This document shows positions 1-9,162 of a DNA stretch of 64,000 nt, in pieces. Both the position numbers and the translations under genes were made by a program. Position 1 is the stretch's first letter; each line of letters opens with the position of its first letter. The notes under the pieces are model-generated. The model was not told the DNA's origin. It did no database searches and saw nothing but the letters and a program-made list of their open reading frames with translations. This stretch comes from Microvirga sp. KLBC 81 (lineage in GTDB: Bacteria > Pseudomonadota > Alphaproteobacteria > Rhizobiales > Beijerinckiaceae), in NCBI RefSeq assembly GCF_003075415.1, contig NZ_QDAH01000017.1:1-64000 (forward strand), given 5' to 3'.

Positions 1-563
1 GCGGCAGCCGCGACGATCGCCGTTCCATGCTGGTCATCATGGAAGACCGGGATCTTCAGGCGCTCGCGCAGGCGGCGCTCGATCTCGAAGCACTCCGGAG
101 CCTTGATGTCCTCAAGGTTGATGCCGCCGAAGGTAGGCTCGAGGGACGCGATAATATCGACCAACTTGTCGGTATCGGTCTCATTCAACTCAATATCGAA
201 CACATCGATCCCGGCAAACTTCTGGAACAGGCAGCCCTTGCCCTCCATCACCGGCTTGGAGGCCAGCGGACCGATGTTGCCGAGACCCAAGACGGCCGTG
301 CCGTTCGAGACCACGGCCACGAGGTTGGATCGGCTGGTGTAGAGAGCGGCGGCGGCCGGATCGGCATGGATGGCCATGCAGGGGGCAGCGACACCTGGAG
401 AGTAGGCCAGGGCCAGATCGCGCTGGTTGGTCATGCCCTTGATCGGCAGGACGGCAATCTTTCCCGGGCGGGGAAGCCGGTGGTACTCGAGCGCGCTCCT
501 ATTGAGAGCCTCGACCGCGCTGTCATTCAGGTCCGTGGCGCTCGAATTCACCTCTTGGCCCAT
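1..563 (-). CDS. maeB: NADP-dependent malic enzyme, N-terminal part (cut by window edge)
   Basis: Oxidative decarboxylation of malate to pyruvate in the cytosol, linking C4 acids to gluconeogenesis or acetyl-CoA supply. The visible 187 residues begin MGQEVNSS and carry the malic-enzyme N-terminal domain: [20 protein letters not shown] near residues 43-62, then [20 protein letters not shown], and HDDQHGTA close to the cut. The start is placed at 563 because a GGGAGG ribosome site lies just upstream. The rest, including any C-terminal phosphotransacetylase-like domain typical of large MaeB proteins, lies outside the window. It is transcribed in the same direction as the neighbouring acid-catabolism operon but is separated from it by about 270 bases, so it may be independently expressed. 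Confidence 0.93.
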   Translation of the reverse strand, partial: MGQEVNSSATDLNDSAVEALNRSALEYHRLPRPGKIAVLPIKGMTNQRDLALAYSPGVAAPCMAIHADPAAAALYTSRSNLVAVVSNGTAVLGLGNIGPLASKPVMEGKGCLFQKFAGIDVFDIELNETDTDKLVDIIASLEPTFGGINLEDIKAPECFEIERRLRERLKIPVFHDDQHGTAIVAAA

Positions 564-833
564 GGCATTCCTCCCACCTGATGGTTCATCTCTGTCGTCG
601 ATTTTAGGTAAAGCTCATGCTTGTCGGGCAAAGGCTATCCTTAAGGGAGCAATGCCTTGGCTTGCCTCGCGACCTCTGTTCGTCAACCGTCCCCATGCCC
701 ATTCGACCGCGAAGATGGCGACGCTGTCATACCCCCCGGTTTGACACGCCCACCGCAATGTGATCGGGCTTCATCAGCATTGTCCCTGCCGACGATCCTT
801 GTGCTGCCTATTGGTCTCCAACAGACACCTCAC

Positions 834-2102
834 CTACATGACTAGGATGGCCCGGAAATCGTTGACGTTGGTTCCGGTCGGACCCGTGACGAACAGGTCG
901 TTCACGGCATTGAACGCGGTCCAGGCGTCATTTCTTGCGAGAAGGTGATGCGCCTCGCAGCCGTGTGCCGCCAATCGGGTAACAGTCGACCCATTCGCGA
1001 ACGCGCCGGCATTGTCTTCGGAACCGTCGATCCCATCGGTATCAGCGGCCAGGGCGAAGAGGCAGTCCCTTCCGGCGATCTCGATTGCCAGGGCAAGAAG
1101 GAACTCCGTGTTTCGCCCGCCCTTTCCATCACCCCGGATCGTAACAGTGCATTCCCCACCCGACAGCAGGACCAAGGGCCGCTCGGACGGTGTGCCCTTG
1201 CGGAGGATATCGTCGACAGTTGCCAGGTGCGCCTTGGCGACTTCCCGCGCCTCACCCTCGATGGCGTCACCGAGGACGACTGCCCGCATCCCGAGCTTTT
1301 CCGCCCGCGCCGCAGCCGCCGCAAGGGAGGCCGCCGCAGACACGATGACCTTGGCCTCATTGCGGGCGAAGCACGGATGGTCCGGATCAGCATCCGTCCG
1401 CTCCCGGCTCCTCAGGAAGTCCATCACCCGCGCAGGCAGGCGCAGGCGATGCCGCTCAATGATCCGGAGGGCATCCGCGGGCAACGCCCGGTTGGCAACC
1501 GTCGGACCGGAAGCAACCAGCCCTGGGTCGTCGCCCGGGATATCCGATACGATGAGGGTAACGACTTTCGCGGGGTAGGCTGCAAGCGCCAGGCGTCCTC
1601 CCTTGATCGCCGAGAGTTGGGTGCGCACGACGTTCATCGCGGAGATGGGTGCGCCTGACGCCAGAAGCACCTCCGCAACCGCGATCTCGTCCTCCAGGGT
1701 TAGACCGTCCTGAGGCAATGCCAACAGCGAGGAACCGCCGCCCGAGATCAACGCGACGACAAGGTCGTCCTCGGTCAAGCCCGAGACGGTTTCCATGAGG
1801 CGACGGGACGCCATCAGGCTCGCGACATCCGGAACGGGATGACTGGCCTCGATGATCTCGATCCTGTTGCAAGGAGCATGTGATCCGCGCCTGGTGACCA
1901 CGATGCCTTCAAGGGGACCGTCCCAGAGCGTCTCGAAGGCTCGGGCCATCTCGCCGGAGGCTTTGCCGGCCCCGATGACGATTGTTCGCTCCTTCGGCCT
2001 TGCCGGAAGTTTGGCCCTGATCGCCTCGTATGGATCCGCGGCGGCCACGGCTGCGGCGAACAGGGACGTCAGAAAGGTCTTGGGATCGTGATCGACGGCC
2101 AT
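834..2102 (-). CDS. Glycerate 2-kinase (MOFRL / TtuD-GckA family)
   Basis: Phosphorylates D-glycerate, with ATP, to 2-phosphoglycerate in this family (older annotations say hydroxypyruvate reductase). The 422 residues match the usual family length: a DUF4147 N-terminal domain with VIGAGKASGEMA near residues 42-53 and ISGGGSSLLALP near 118-129, and a C-terminal MOFRL domain with LLSGGECTVTIRG and GRNTEFLLALA. It is the last gene of the minus-strand operon, 3 bases behind a 2-hydroxyacid dehydrogenase, which suggests the two act in sequence: hydroxypyruvate or tartronate semialdehyde to glycerate, then to 2-phosphoglycerate. Function is inferred from family and neighbour. Confidence 0.9.
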   Translation of the reverse strand: MAVDHDPKTFLTSLFAAAVAAADPYEAIRAKLPARPKERTIVIGAGKASGEMARAFETLWDGPLEGIVVTRRGSHAPCNRIEIIEASHPVPDVASLMASRRLMETVSGLTEDDLVVALISGGGSSLLALPQDGLTLEDEIAVAEVLLASGAPISAMNVVRTQLSAIKGGRLALAAYPAKVVTLIVSDIPGDDPGLVASGPTVANRALPADALRIIERHRLRLPARVMDFLRSRERTDADPDHPCFARNEAKVIVSAAASLAAAAARAEKLGMRAVVLGDAIEGEAREVAKAHLATVDDILRKGTPSERPLVLLSGGECTVTIRGDGKGGRNTEFLLALAIEIAGRDCLFALAADTDGIDGSEDNAGAFANGSTVTRLAAHGCEAHHLLARNDAWTAFNAVNDLFVTGPTGTNVNDFRAILVM

Positions 2103-2105
2103 CGA

Positions 2106-3086
2106 TCACGCCGCGACCATGTTTGTGGGTTGACCACGTTCGAAGGCTTCGATGTTGTCGACCAGTTGGTCGGCAAGACCCTGGACAGCTTCGTGGCTCG
2201 CCCAGGCGACGTGCGGGGTGAGAATGAAATTCGGAAGGTCGAGCAGCCGCATCAGCGGATGGTCGGGCGGCGGCGGTTCGGCCGTGACCACGTCGAATCC
2301 TGCCCCACTGACCTGCCCCTCCCGCAATGCACGCTCGAGGGCGATCTCATCGACGAGCCCTCCGCGGGCCGTGTTGATCAGCAACGGACGGCGGGCCATC
2401 ATCGCGAACTCGTCGGTGGAGATCATGTTGCGGGTGGATGGCATCAGGGGAGAGTGAAGGGTGATCACGTCGCTCTCTCGCAAGACCTGCTCGAAGGGCG
2501 TGTAGAGCGGACCCATCCCGGTCGTGCCCTTGTAGTCCGAGAAGAGCACCTTCATGCCGAAGGCACGGCCAAGTTCGGCGACGGCACGTCCCAGAACCCC
2601 GTCCCCGATGATGCCGAGGGTCGAGCCGGCAAGGTCGCGAATTGGGTAATCGAAGTAGCAGAACTGGCCGGTCTCCTGCCAACGGCCCGCACGGACGGAA
2701 TCATGGTAGGCGACCAGGCTGCGGCGCAGCGCGAGGATCAGCGCAAACGTATGCTCCGGGACGGTGTTGACGGCATAGTTACGGATGTTCGTGACGCCGA
2801 TCCTGCGTTCGGCACAGGCGGCTACGTCGACCACGTCTGTGCCCGTAGCCGCGATGGCGACGAGCCGGAGGTTGCTCGCGGATCCAATCGCCTCGCGGCG
2901 AACGGGGACCTTGTTGGTGATGACGATGTTGGCATCGCGGATACGCTCCGCCACCTCTTCGGGCTTTGTCCGGCCGAACGCGACGAGTTCATGGGGAAAC
3001 GAGAACGCCCGCAAGGTGATGTCGTCGGGCAGGGTGTCGCGGTCGAGCACGACGATGCGCGCGGTCTTCTTGAGGCTGTCGGACAT
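2106..3086 (-). CDS. D-2-hydroxyacid dehydrogenase, probably glycerate dehydrogenase / hydroxypyruvate reductase
   Basis: NAD(P)H-dependent reduction of a 2-keto acid to the D-2-hydroxy acid. The protein has the two-domain D-isomer dehydrogenase layout: a catalytic N-terminal half, a Rossmann GxGxxG-type stretch (TLGIIGDGVLGRAVAELG), then INTARGGLVDE and a C-terminal LTPHVAWAS containing the catalytic His. I place the start at MSDSLKK (3086); the frame stays open another 20 codons to 3146, but that extension looks unlike the family N-terminus and has no ribosome site. It lies 3 bases ahead of the glycerate 2-kinase and 77 bases behind tctA, so it belongs to the same operon. Substrate choice (hydroxypyruvate) is inferred from the kinase neighbour. 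Confidence 0.87.
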   Translation of the reverse strand: MSDSLKKTARIVVLDRDTLPDDITLRAFSFPHELVAFGRTKPEEVAERIRDANIVITNKVPVRREAIGSASNLRLVAIAATGTDVVDVAACAERRIGVTNIRNYAVNTVPEHTFALILALRRSLVAYHDSVRAGRWQETGQFCYFDYPIRDLAGSTLGIIGDGVLGRAVAELGRAFGMKVLFSDYKGTTGMGPLYTPFEQVLRESDVITLHSPLMPSTRNMISTDEFAMMARRPLLINTARGGLVDEIALERALREGQVSGAGFDVVTAEPPPPDHPLMRLLDLPNFILTPHVAWASHEAVQGLADQLVDNIEAFERGQPTNMVAA

Positions 3087-3163
3087 GGGTGATGCGCCTG
3101 TTCGCGAATGAGGGACAGGGCGCGCATGACGCGGTCCCTGTCCCATTGGTGGGGCTGCGGGCC

Positions 3164-4672
3164 TCAGGCCTCTTCCTCCTGGAACGCCACCTCGCGGGTC
3201 CGGCGGAAGGACGGTAGGACCATCAGGATGAACATCGCGGCGGTCGCCAGCAGCAGGACGAGGCTGATCGGCCGTTCGAAGAACACGCTCGGGCTTCCGT
3301 CAGAGAGCACCATTGCGCGCCGCAGGTTCGTTTCCAGCAGCGGACCGAGAACGAAACCGAGCAGCAGCGGCCCTGGCTCGCACTTCGCCTTCCGGAACAG
3401 GTACCCGAGGAACCCGAAGCCTGCGGCGAGCACGACGTCGAAGATTCGGTTGTTGATGCTGTAGACGCCGACGCAGCAGAACAGCAGGATGGCCGGGTAC
3501 AGGAGACGATAAGGGACGGTCAGCAGCTTCACCCAGATGCCAATCATGGGCAGGTTGATGACGACCAGCATCAGGTTGCCGACCCACATGCTCGCCACGA
3601 GGCCCCAGAAGATCTGCGGCTGAGTTTGCAGGACGGTGGGGCCGGGGGTGATCCCATGGATGATGAAGGCGCTCAGCATCATCGCCATCATGTTGTTGGA
3701 CGGGATACCGAGCGTGAGCAGCGGAATGAACGACGACTGCGCGCCGGCATTGTTGGCGGCTTCGGGTCCTGCCACGCCCGCGACGGCCCCGTTCCCGAAT
3801 TCCTCAGGATTTTTCGAGACCTTCTTCTCCAGGGAGTAGGCGCAGAAGGACGACAGCGTCGCGCCGCCGCCCGGCAGGATCCCGAGGAACGTGCCGACGC
3901 CTGTTCCCCGCAGGACGGCAGGCCAGGCCTGCCGGAAGTCCTCCCGCGTCGGCCACAGGCGGCTGAGCTTGCTGACCAGGACGCCGCGCCCTTCCACGTT
4001 TTCGAGGTTCTCGATGATCTCCGTGAACCCGAAGACGCCGATGGCGATCACGACGAAGTCGATGCCGTCGAACAGCTCGATCGCATTGAACGTCAGGCGT
4101 TCCTCGCCGGAGCCCGCGTCGATGCCGACCATGCCGAGGAGCAATCCGAACAGGATCATGCCGATCGCCTTCAGCACGGGCCCCCTGGCAAGGACAGTGG
4201 CGGCCAGCAGGCCGAAGACCATGAGCGAAACGTATTCGGCGGGACCAAAGGAGAGCGCGAACGACGAGAGCATGGGGCCTGCGATAGCAACGCCGAACGT
4301 CGCCACGGTTCCCGCAAAGAACGATCCGAGCGCGGCGACGGCAAGCGCCGAACCGGCCTTTCCCTTCTGGGCCATGCGGTAGCCGTCGATCGCGGTCACC
4401 ACGGATGATGCCTCGCCCGGCAGGTTGACCAGGATGGCGGTGGTCGATCCGCCGTATTGCGCCCCGTAGTAGATGCCGGCGAGCATGATGATGCCGGCCA
4501 ACGGGGGAAGATAGAAGGTGATCGGCAGGAGAACGGCGATCGTCGCCGTCGGGCCGATGCCCGGCAACACCCCGATCAACGTCCCGAGGAGGGCTCCCAG
4601 CAGGCAGAAGGCGAGGTTGGTCGGGGTCAGCGCTTCACCGAACCCGAGCATGAGCAGGTCGAGGAATTCCAT
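3164..4672 (-). CDS. tctA: Tripartite tricarboxylate transporter, large permease TctA (first copy)
   Basis: Large membrane subunit of a secondary, binding-protein-dependent carboxylate importer. The 502 residues match the TctA family length and form a strongly hydrophobic multi-span protein. Family landmarks are [20 protein letters not shown] near residues 30-49, [20 protein letters not shown] near 68-87, and the mid-protein [20 protein letters not shown] followed by [10 protein letters not shown]. It follows tctB by 10 bases and is about 60% similar by eye to the second TctA at 17410-18915, sharing the same landmarks, so the window holds two complete paralogous TTT systems. The ligand is not readable from sequence; citrate-like acids and other carboxylates are known for the family. 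Confidence 0.96.
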   Translation of the reverse strand: MEFLDLLMLGFGEALTPTNLAFCLLGALLGTLIGVLPGIGPTATIAVLLPITFYLPPLAGIIMLAGIYYGAQYGGSTTAILVNLPGEASSVVTAIDGYRMAQKGKAGSALAVAALGSFFAGTVATFGVAIAGPMLSSFALSFGPAEYVSLMVFGLLAATVLARGPVLKAIGMILFGLLLGMVGIDAGSGEERLTFNAIELFDGIDFVVIAIGVFGFTEIIENLENVEGRGVLVSKLSRLWPTREDFRQAWPAVLRGTGVGTFLGILPGGGATLSSFCAYSLEKKVSKNPEEFGNGAVAGVAGPEAANNAGAQSSFIPLLTLGIPSNNMMAMMLSAFIIHGITPGPTVLQTQPQIFWGLVASMWVGNLMLVVINLPMIGIWVKLLTVPYRLLYPAILLFCCVGVYSINNRIFDVVLAAGFGFLGYLFRKAKCEPGPLLLGFVLGPLLETNLRRAMVLSDGSPSVFFERPISLVLLLATAAMFILMVLPSFRRTREVAFQEEEA

Positions 4673-4682
4673 GTTCCGCTCC

Positions 4683-5147
4683 TCAGAAGGGCCAGATGGG
4701 CATCTGGACGCCGAGGCCGACGATGAAGACCAGAGCGCCGAAGGCGGTGAGTCCGGCCGTGAGCAGGATCACCTCACGCCACCTGGACTCGCGGTCAGCA
4801 AGGCTTCCGATCACCAGCAGCCAGATGGACGCGGCCACGAAGCCGAAATACCCGGCAATGAAGGCAAAGCCGACGACCGATAACAGGATGACCGAAATCG
4901 GACGGAGTTGCGGGAGGGCAATGTCCTCCCGTGCCCGGAAGAGGCCGATCCCGCCGACGACCAGCCCGACGAGGATCAGGAGCCAGCAGACGAGCCGCGG
5001 CAGATAACCCGGGCCCATGGCGGCGGCCGTGCCCATGGTCAGGTCGCGCCCGGCCCAGAGGCCGAGCGCACCGATGCCCACGAACATCACGGCCGTCAGG
5101 AGGTCCGGCCGATCGCCGGTCCCCCCAACCTTGCGTGGAGCTGCCAT
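4683..5147 (-). CDS. tctB: Tripartite tricarboxylate transporter, small permease TctB (first copy)
   Basis: Small membrane subunit of the TTT importer. The 154-residue protein begins MAAPRKVGG and shows about four hydrophobic helices, including GLVVGGIGLF and ISVILLSVVGFAFIAGYFGF. Its early segment TMGTAAAMGPGYLPRLV resembles the TctB signature around an MGPGYLPR motif. The start is set at 5147, where the ATG overlaps the tctC stop by one base (TGATG), a sign of translational coupling; the frame is open further upstream but that stretch lies within tctC. Sequence outside the core motifs is poorly conserved, as is normal for TctB. Confidence 0.9.
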   Translation of the reverse strand: MAAPRKVGGTGDRPDLLTAVMFVGIGALGLWAGRDLTMGTAAAMGPGYLPRLVCWLLILVGLVVGGIGLFRAREDIALPQLRPISVILLSVVGFAFIAGYFGFVAASIWLLVIGSLADRESRWREVILLTAGLTAFGALVFIVGLGVQMPIWPF

Positions 5148-6103
5148 CACTTCTGTTCCTTGACCAGCTTCCAGGTTTCCGCAAGCCGTTCCGCCCTTGC
5201 CGGAAGCTCCTTGTTCCAGTCTTCCGACGACCGGTACGAGAGGGCGAGCGACTGCTGCTTGGCCTGAGCCTGGAATTCCGGATTGTCGAGAGCCTTCTTG
5301 ACGGCAGCCGAGTACTTCGTCCTGATGGCTTCGGGGACATCGCAATTCATTGCGATGCCGCGCTCCGAGCTCATGAGGACGTCATAGCCCTGCTCCTTGG
5401 CCGTCGGCAGGTCCGGAGCGATGATGGACCGCTGATCGGCGAACTGTGCGAGGGCCTTGAAGGCGGACTTCTCGCTGCCTTGGAATTCGCCGACGTTGAT
5501 CCCCATGGCCATGATGTGTCCGCCGAGCAGAGCCGTCCTTGCCTCGTTCGCACCGTTGAAGGTGACCGGGGTCAGATCGATGCCAGCGGACTTTTCCAGT
5601 TGCAGCACGGCAAGATGTTCGTCCGTTCCGAGGCCGGTCGTGCCAACGCTGACCTTACCCGGATTGGCCTTGGCGTAGGCGACCAGGTCCTTGAGCGAGT
5701 TGAACTGGGAGTTTGCCTGCACGATGAACGAGCCGGGGTCCTCGACGATGCGGGCAACCAGGCAGACCTTCTTGGGATCGAAACGGACCTTCCGGTCCAT
5801 CTGCATCGTCAGGTAGCCCGGCGTGTTGAGGGACGACAGCGTGTAGCCGTCGGGCTTGGCCTGCGTCATTGCGGTATATGCGATCTCACCGGACGCGCCG
5901 GGCCGGTTCAGGATGGTGATCTTCGCGCCGAGTTCCTTCTCGATGTAGGGTGCGAGCGTCCTGTTCATCACGTCCGTGCCGCCGCCCGGGGCGAAGGCGA
6001 CGATCATCTCGATCGGCCGGTCCGTCGGCCACTCGGCATGAGCGGCTCCGATGCCGACCAGCATCGACGTGGCAAGTGCGGTATTCCGGATCAGGTGCTT
6101 CAT
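5147..6103 (-). CDS. tctC: Tripartite tricarboxylate transporter substrate-binding protein TctC (first copy)
   Basis: Periplasmic solute-binding protein (Bug family) that captures a carboxylate and hands it to TctAB. It starts MKHLIRNTALATSMLVGIGA with a Sec signal peptide probably cut after AHA near residue 23. The mature part begins with the family segment WPTDRPIEMIVAFAPGGGTD and contains QAKPDGYTL, matching the Bug ligand-binding loops. Start 6103 is supported by GGGAGGAACG directly upstream; the longer frame to 6142 is unlikely. Length of 318 residues is typical. The gap in front holds a hairpin (6210-6237). Confidence 0.93.
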   Translation of the reverse strand: MKHLIRNTALATSMLVGIGAAHAEWPTDRPIEMIVAFAPGGGTDVMNRTLAPYIEKELGAKITILNRPGASGEIAYTAMTQAKPDGYTLSSLNTPGYLTMQMDRKVRFDPKKVCLVARIVEDPGSFIVQANSQFNSLKDLVAYAKANPGKVSVGTTGLGTDEHLAVLQLEKSAGIDLTPVTFNGANEARTALLGGHIMAMGINVGEFQGSEKSAFKALAQFADQRSIIAPDLPTAKEQGYDVLMSSERGIAMNCDVPEAIRTKYSAAVKKALDNPEFQAQAKQQSLALSYRSSEDWNKELPARAERLAETWKLVKEQK

Positions 6104-6209
6104 TCGTTCCTCCCATGGACAGCGGTCACCGTGACCGCTCAAGCGTTTCGGAGTTCCCCTCCGAACTCATTCAGGTTCCACCGCGCAATCGACGGTGACT
6201 TGGACTTCC

Positions 6210-6237
6210 TCGGCACTCACCCATGGGCGAGTGCCGA
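6210..6237 (-). other. Hairpin between the RraA-type gene and tctC
   Basis: A perfect 9-bp stem, TCGGCACTC at 6210-6218 pairing with GAGTGCCGA at 6229-6237, encloses ten bases containing the palindrome CCCATGGG, so the stem can continue after one mismatch. No T-run follows in either direction, so it is not a standard intrinsic terminator. Its place inside an operon, just ahead of the binding-protein gene, suggests transcript processing or protection of the downstream mRNA. Structure is seen; role is inferred. Confidence 0.5.
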
Positions 6238-6275
6238 ACACCCGCTCATGCGGGCCGATGCCGTAGGCAGCTTGG

Positions 6276-6950
6276 TTACGGTAATTCGCAGCCCATCTTG
6301 GCGAGCGTCTCGTTGAACCAGGTCGGCTTGTGCGTGCCTGCCTTGATGGCATCCATCTGCTTGTTCTCGGCGGCGTGCTTGGCAACCGTCTTCTCGTAGA
6401 CGTCCGCCACGTCGTCGATCGGCACGACCACCACGCCGTCGGCATCCCCGAGGACCAGGTCGCCGGGCATGATGACCATTCCGCCGATGGCGATCGGGCA
6501 GTTCACCTCGCCGGGACCGTTCTTGTACGGCCCGCGATGGGTCACTCCGACGGCGAATGACGGAACGTTCATTTCCAGGAAGGCATCGGCGTCGCGGATG
6601 GCGCCGTTGAGGACGAAGCCGACGACGCCCCGGCGGCGTGCGTAGTCGAGCATCATCTCGCCCATGAGGGCGTGGGTCACCTCACCGCCGGCATCCATGA
6701 CGATGACGTCACCCTGCTCGGCCATGTCCATGGCCTTGTGCAGCATCAGGTTGTCGCCGGGCGGGGCCTTCACGGTCAGGGCCCGGCCGGCGAGCTTGCC
6801 CTCGCGGTGCATCGGGCGGAGCTGCGCGCCGGCGGCGTACATGCGGTACATGCTGTCGCTGACATTCGCGACGGGCAGCTCCTTGAACTTCTCGACCCAT
6901 TCCTGGTCGACGGCGCGCTCCCGGTTCCGAACCCTAAATCCTATGCTCAA
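6276..6950 (-). CDS. RraA-family protein, probable 4-hydroxy-2-oxoacid (HMG/CHA-type) aldolase
   Basis: Members of this family cleave 4-hydroxy-4-methyl-2-oxoglutarate or 4-carboxy-4-hydroxy-2-oxoadipate to pyruvate plus a second keto acid; close relatives (RraA) instead bind RNase E. The 224 residues show the fold landmarks: VANVSDSMYRM near 28-38, RALTVKAPPGDNLMLHKAM near 56-74, VIVMDAGGE, then GVVGFVLNGAIRDAD, in which the Arg-Asp pair matches the metal and substrate site of class II pyruvate aldolases of this family. Position inside a tricarboxylate-transporter operon favours an aldolase over an RNase regulator. The exact substrate cannot be read from sequence. Confidence 0.82.
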   Translation of the reverse strand: MSIGFRVRNRERAVDQEWVEKFKELPVANVSDSMYRMYAAGAQLRPMHREGKLAGRALTVKAPPGDNLMLHKAMDMAEQGDVIVMDAGGEVTHALMGEMMLDYARRRGVVGFVLNGAIRDADAFLEMNVPSFAVGVTHRGPYKNGPGEVNCPIAIGGMVIMPGDLVLGDADGVVVVPIDDVADVYEKTVAKHAAENKQMDAIKAGTHKPTWFNETLAKMGCELP

Positions 6951-6995
6951 TGTCTTCTCCTCGTGGTTTCGATACTGGAGGTCGGTTGAAAAAGG

Positions 6996-7988
6996 TCAGG
7001 TCGTCGCCTTCGCGAGCGCGCGGTAGTTCACGATCCTCTCGCGGCCCGGATCGCGGCCCTGGATGACCGCCAGGATCCCCTCGACCGCGTCCACGCCGAC
7101 CCGGACATTGGCTTCCCGCGTCACGCCACCGATGTGCGGGGTCACGACGATCTGCTGCCGTCCCCAGAAGGGATGATCGGGAGAGGGAGGCTCGGTCGCG
7201 AACGTATCGAGGCCGGCGCCCGCGATGTGACCGCTGTCGATGGCCCTGACCAAGGCGTCCTCATCGATCAGTCCACCGCGGGCGGTGTTGACGATGTAGG
7301 ATCCTGCCTTCATCAGGCCGATCGTCTTGTCGTCGATTAGGTTGCGCGTCTGGGGTGTCAGGGGGCAATGCAGGCTGACGATGTCGGACGCGGCGAGAAG
7401 GTCCTCGACGGCAGCGTCCCGGGTGACGCCGGCATCGGCGAAGGTCGCGTCATCGGCAAAGGGGTCGAAGGCGCGGACATGGATTCCGAGGGCTTTCGCA
7501 TAGACGGCCGTGTGCCTCGCGATGGCCCCGAAGCCGACCAGGCCCATGGTCAGGCCCGCGACCTCCACGCCCGAGAAGCCGGCCTTTTCCCATCGGCCGG
7601 CGCGCAGGCTGCCATCGAGCGGCACGATGCGCTTGACGGTGGTCAGCAAGAGGGCAATCGCATGCTCGGCGACGGAACGGGCGTTCGCGCCGGCTGCGAC
7701 GACAACCGGAATCTCCCGGCGGGTCGCGGCATCGACGTCGATGTTATCCACCCCGACACCGTGCTTGGAAAGGACGCGCAGCGATGGCGCGGCGTCAATG
7801 GCGGAAGCCCCGAAGCGTCCCATCCGGACCACGACCCCGACCGGGTCGACCTCGGCAACGATCCGGACCAGATCCTCCTCGTTCGTATAGGGAGGGACAT
7901 AAGCTACACTGTAGCCATTGTCGGCGATGAGCTTGACGGCTTGCTCGTTGATGGCGGGGCCAGTGACCAGGATGTTGCGGCTGTCCAT
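6996..7988 (-). CDS. D-2-hydroxyacid dehydrogenase, SerA-like
   Basis: NAD-dependent dehydrogenase of 2-hydroxyacids, resembling the catalytic core of phosphoglycerate dehydrogenase (330 residues, no ACT regulatory domain). Visible features are LSKHGVGVDNIDVDAATRR, AEHAIALLL, the nucleotide-binding MGLVGFGAIAR, NTARGGLIDEDALVRAI and the catalytic-His segment VTPHIGG. The start is set at MDSRNILVTG (7988), behind GAGGAACGC; an open extension to 8141 enters the promoter region. It is the first gene of the minus-strand operon and faces a LysR gene. It could oxidise the imported hydroxyacid or reduce an aldolase product. Confidence 0.87.
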   Translation of the reverse strand: MDSRNILVTGPAINEQAVKLIADNGYSVAYVPPYTNEEDLVRIVAEVDPVGVVVRMGRFGASAIDAAPSLRVLSKHGVGVDNIDVDAATRREIPVVVAAGANARSVAEHAIALLLTTVKRIVPLDGSLRAGRWEKAGFSGVEVAGLTMGLVGFGAIARHTAVYAKALGIHVRAFDPFADDATFADAGVTRDAAVEDLLAASDIVSLHCPLTPQTRNLIDDKTIGLMKAGSYIVNTARGGLIDEDALVRAIDSGHIAGAGLDTFATEPPSPDHPFWGRQQIVVTPHIGGVTREANVRVGVDAVEGILAVIQGRDPGRERIVNYRALAKATT

Positions 7989-8162
7989 GCGTTCCTCGCG
8001 GTCGGGATGAGCGAGGACGCGGTGCGAGATATCGCACCTTGGATCACATCCCTCCCATGTCCCGAAGCTTTTTGCTCGGTGTTTCGTTGGCGAAGATTCG
8101 TAACATAACGTTTTCTTGAAAAAAGCGAATAATTCTGACATTTATGGACAGTTTTTCTGAAA
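7989..8162. promoter_or_regulatory. Divergent promoter region between the dehydrogenase-led operon and a LysR gene
   Basis: 174 bases lie between two divergent starts. The part near 8100-8160 is markedly A/T-rich compared with the flanking genes and contains an imperfect dyad, CGTTTTCTT facing AAAAAAGCG, around 8109-8127. LysR regulators commonly bind such divergent spacers at T-N11-A sites. The dyad is visible; its use as the operator is inferred. Confidence 0.4.
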
Positions 8163-9062
8163 ATGTGTCGGTTTGGCCAAGTGGATATCCGTCAACTGAA
8201 GACGTTCATCGCGATCGCGGAGCTTGGAACGCTCGCCAAGGCGGCGGACGCCGTCGGACTGACGCCATCGGCTGTCAGCCAGCAGATCCAAGCGCTGGAG
8301 AGTGAGGTGCAGGCCGAGCTGTTCGACCGCTCGACTCGGCCGATGACGCTCAACAGTCACGGGCTTCAAATGCTCGAGGCCGCGCACAACCTCGTGCGAT
8401 CCGCCGATAACGTGATAGACGCCATATCCGGAAAGGCGATCACGGGCACGTTCACGATCGGCTCGGTCCGATCAAGCGCCCTGTCCTTGTTGCCCCGGGC
8501 GATCGTCGCGCTGAAGGCGGACTATCCTGATCTCAAGATCAAGCTTCATGTCGCCAACAGCGACGAACTCCTGAACGACGTCGTATCGGGAAGGCTTGAT
8601 TCGGCAATGGTGGCCGAGCATTCCGGAGTTCCCTCGGCGCTGAGATGGAGTCCCTTCATCAACGAGCCCCTGTTCGTGATCGCTCCGCCGGGCACACCGC
8701 AGATGCCTGCGACGGAAATGCTCTCGACCCTCCCATATGTGAGGTTCAACAGCAGGTTCCGTCTCGCCCAGTTGATCGATACCGAAATGGCAAAGAGCGG
8801 TATCGCTACGAGCCCGATTGCGGAAATCGACACCATGACCGCGGTCGTCGCCTGTGTGGTCCATGGTCTCGGCGCCTCGGTCGCCCCTTACAGCGCCCTG
8901 AAGGAGGCCCTTGGCGAGGTCGTGTCAGCTCCGTTCGGAAATCCGCAGGTCCATCGTCAGGTCGGGTTGATCGAGCGCCGCACGAGCACGCGAACGATCG
9001 TGATTGACCGGCTGCACCGGCATCTCGTGAGTTTCAGCGGCGAGTACGGTGTGGCGCGCTGA
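8163..9062 (+). CDS. LysR-family transcriptional regulator (operon 1)
   Basis: DNA-binding regulator with an N-terminal winged helix-turn-helix (LKTFIAIAELGTLAKAADAV, then LTPSAVSQQIQALE) and a C-terminal periplasmic-binding-like effector domain beginning near residue 90 (TFTIGSVRSSALSLLPRAIV). The 299-residue length is standard. The ATG at 8163 has no clear ribosome site; a GTG at 8181 beginning VDIRQLKTF matches the usual LysR N-terminus and is an equally good start. It is divergent from the dehydrogenase, RraA and Tct operon, so it probably controls it in response to an imported acid or a breakdown product. Confidence 0.92.
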   Translation: MCRFGQVDIRQLKTFIAIAELGTLAKAADAVGLTPSAVSQQIQALESEVQAELFDRSTRPMTLNSHGLQMLEAAHNLVRSADNVIDAISGKAITGTFTIGSVRSSALSLLPRAIVALKADYPDLKIKLHVANSDELLNDVVSGRLDSAMVAEHSGVPSALRWSPFINEPLFVIAPPGTPQMPATEMLSTLPYVRFNSRFRLAQLIDTEMAKSGIATSPIAEIDTMTAVVACVVHGLGASVAPYSALKEALGEVVSAPFGNPQVHRQVGLIERRTSTRTIVIDRLHRHLVSFSGEYGVAR

Positions 9063-9162
9063 GACACGCCCTACGAAGCCGATCCCGCACCGATCGCGGA
9101 CGACCACATCTTTGGGGCGATGCTCTCGAGTGTTACCGTGGTGCCGGCCGTCGAAGCCTCTC

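Noticed and set aside
4931..6316. A 461-codon plus-strand frame
   Set aside because: It runs opposite to tctB and tctC, both of which carry definite motifs and ribosome sites.
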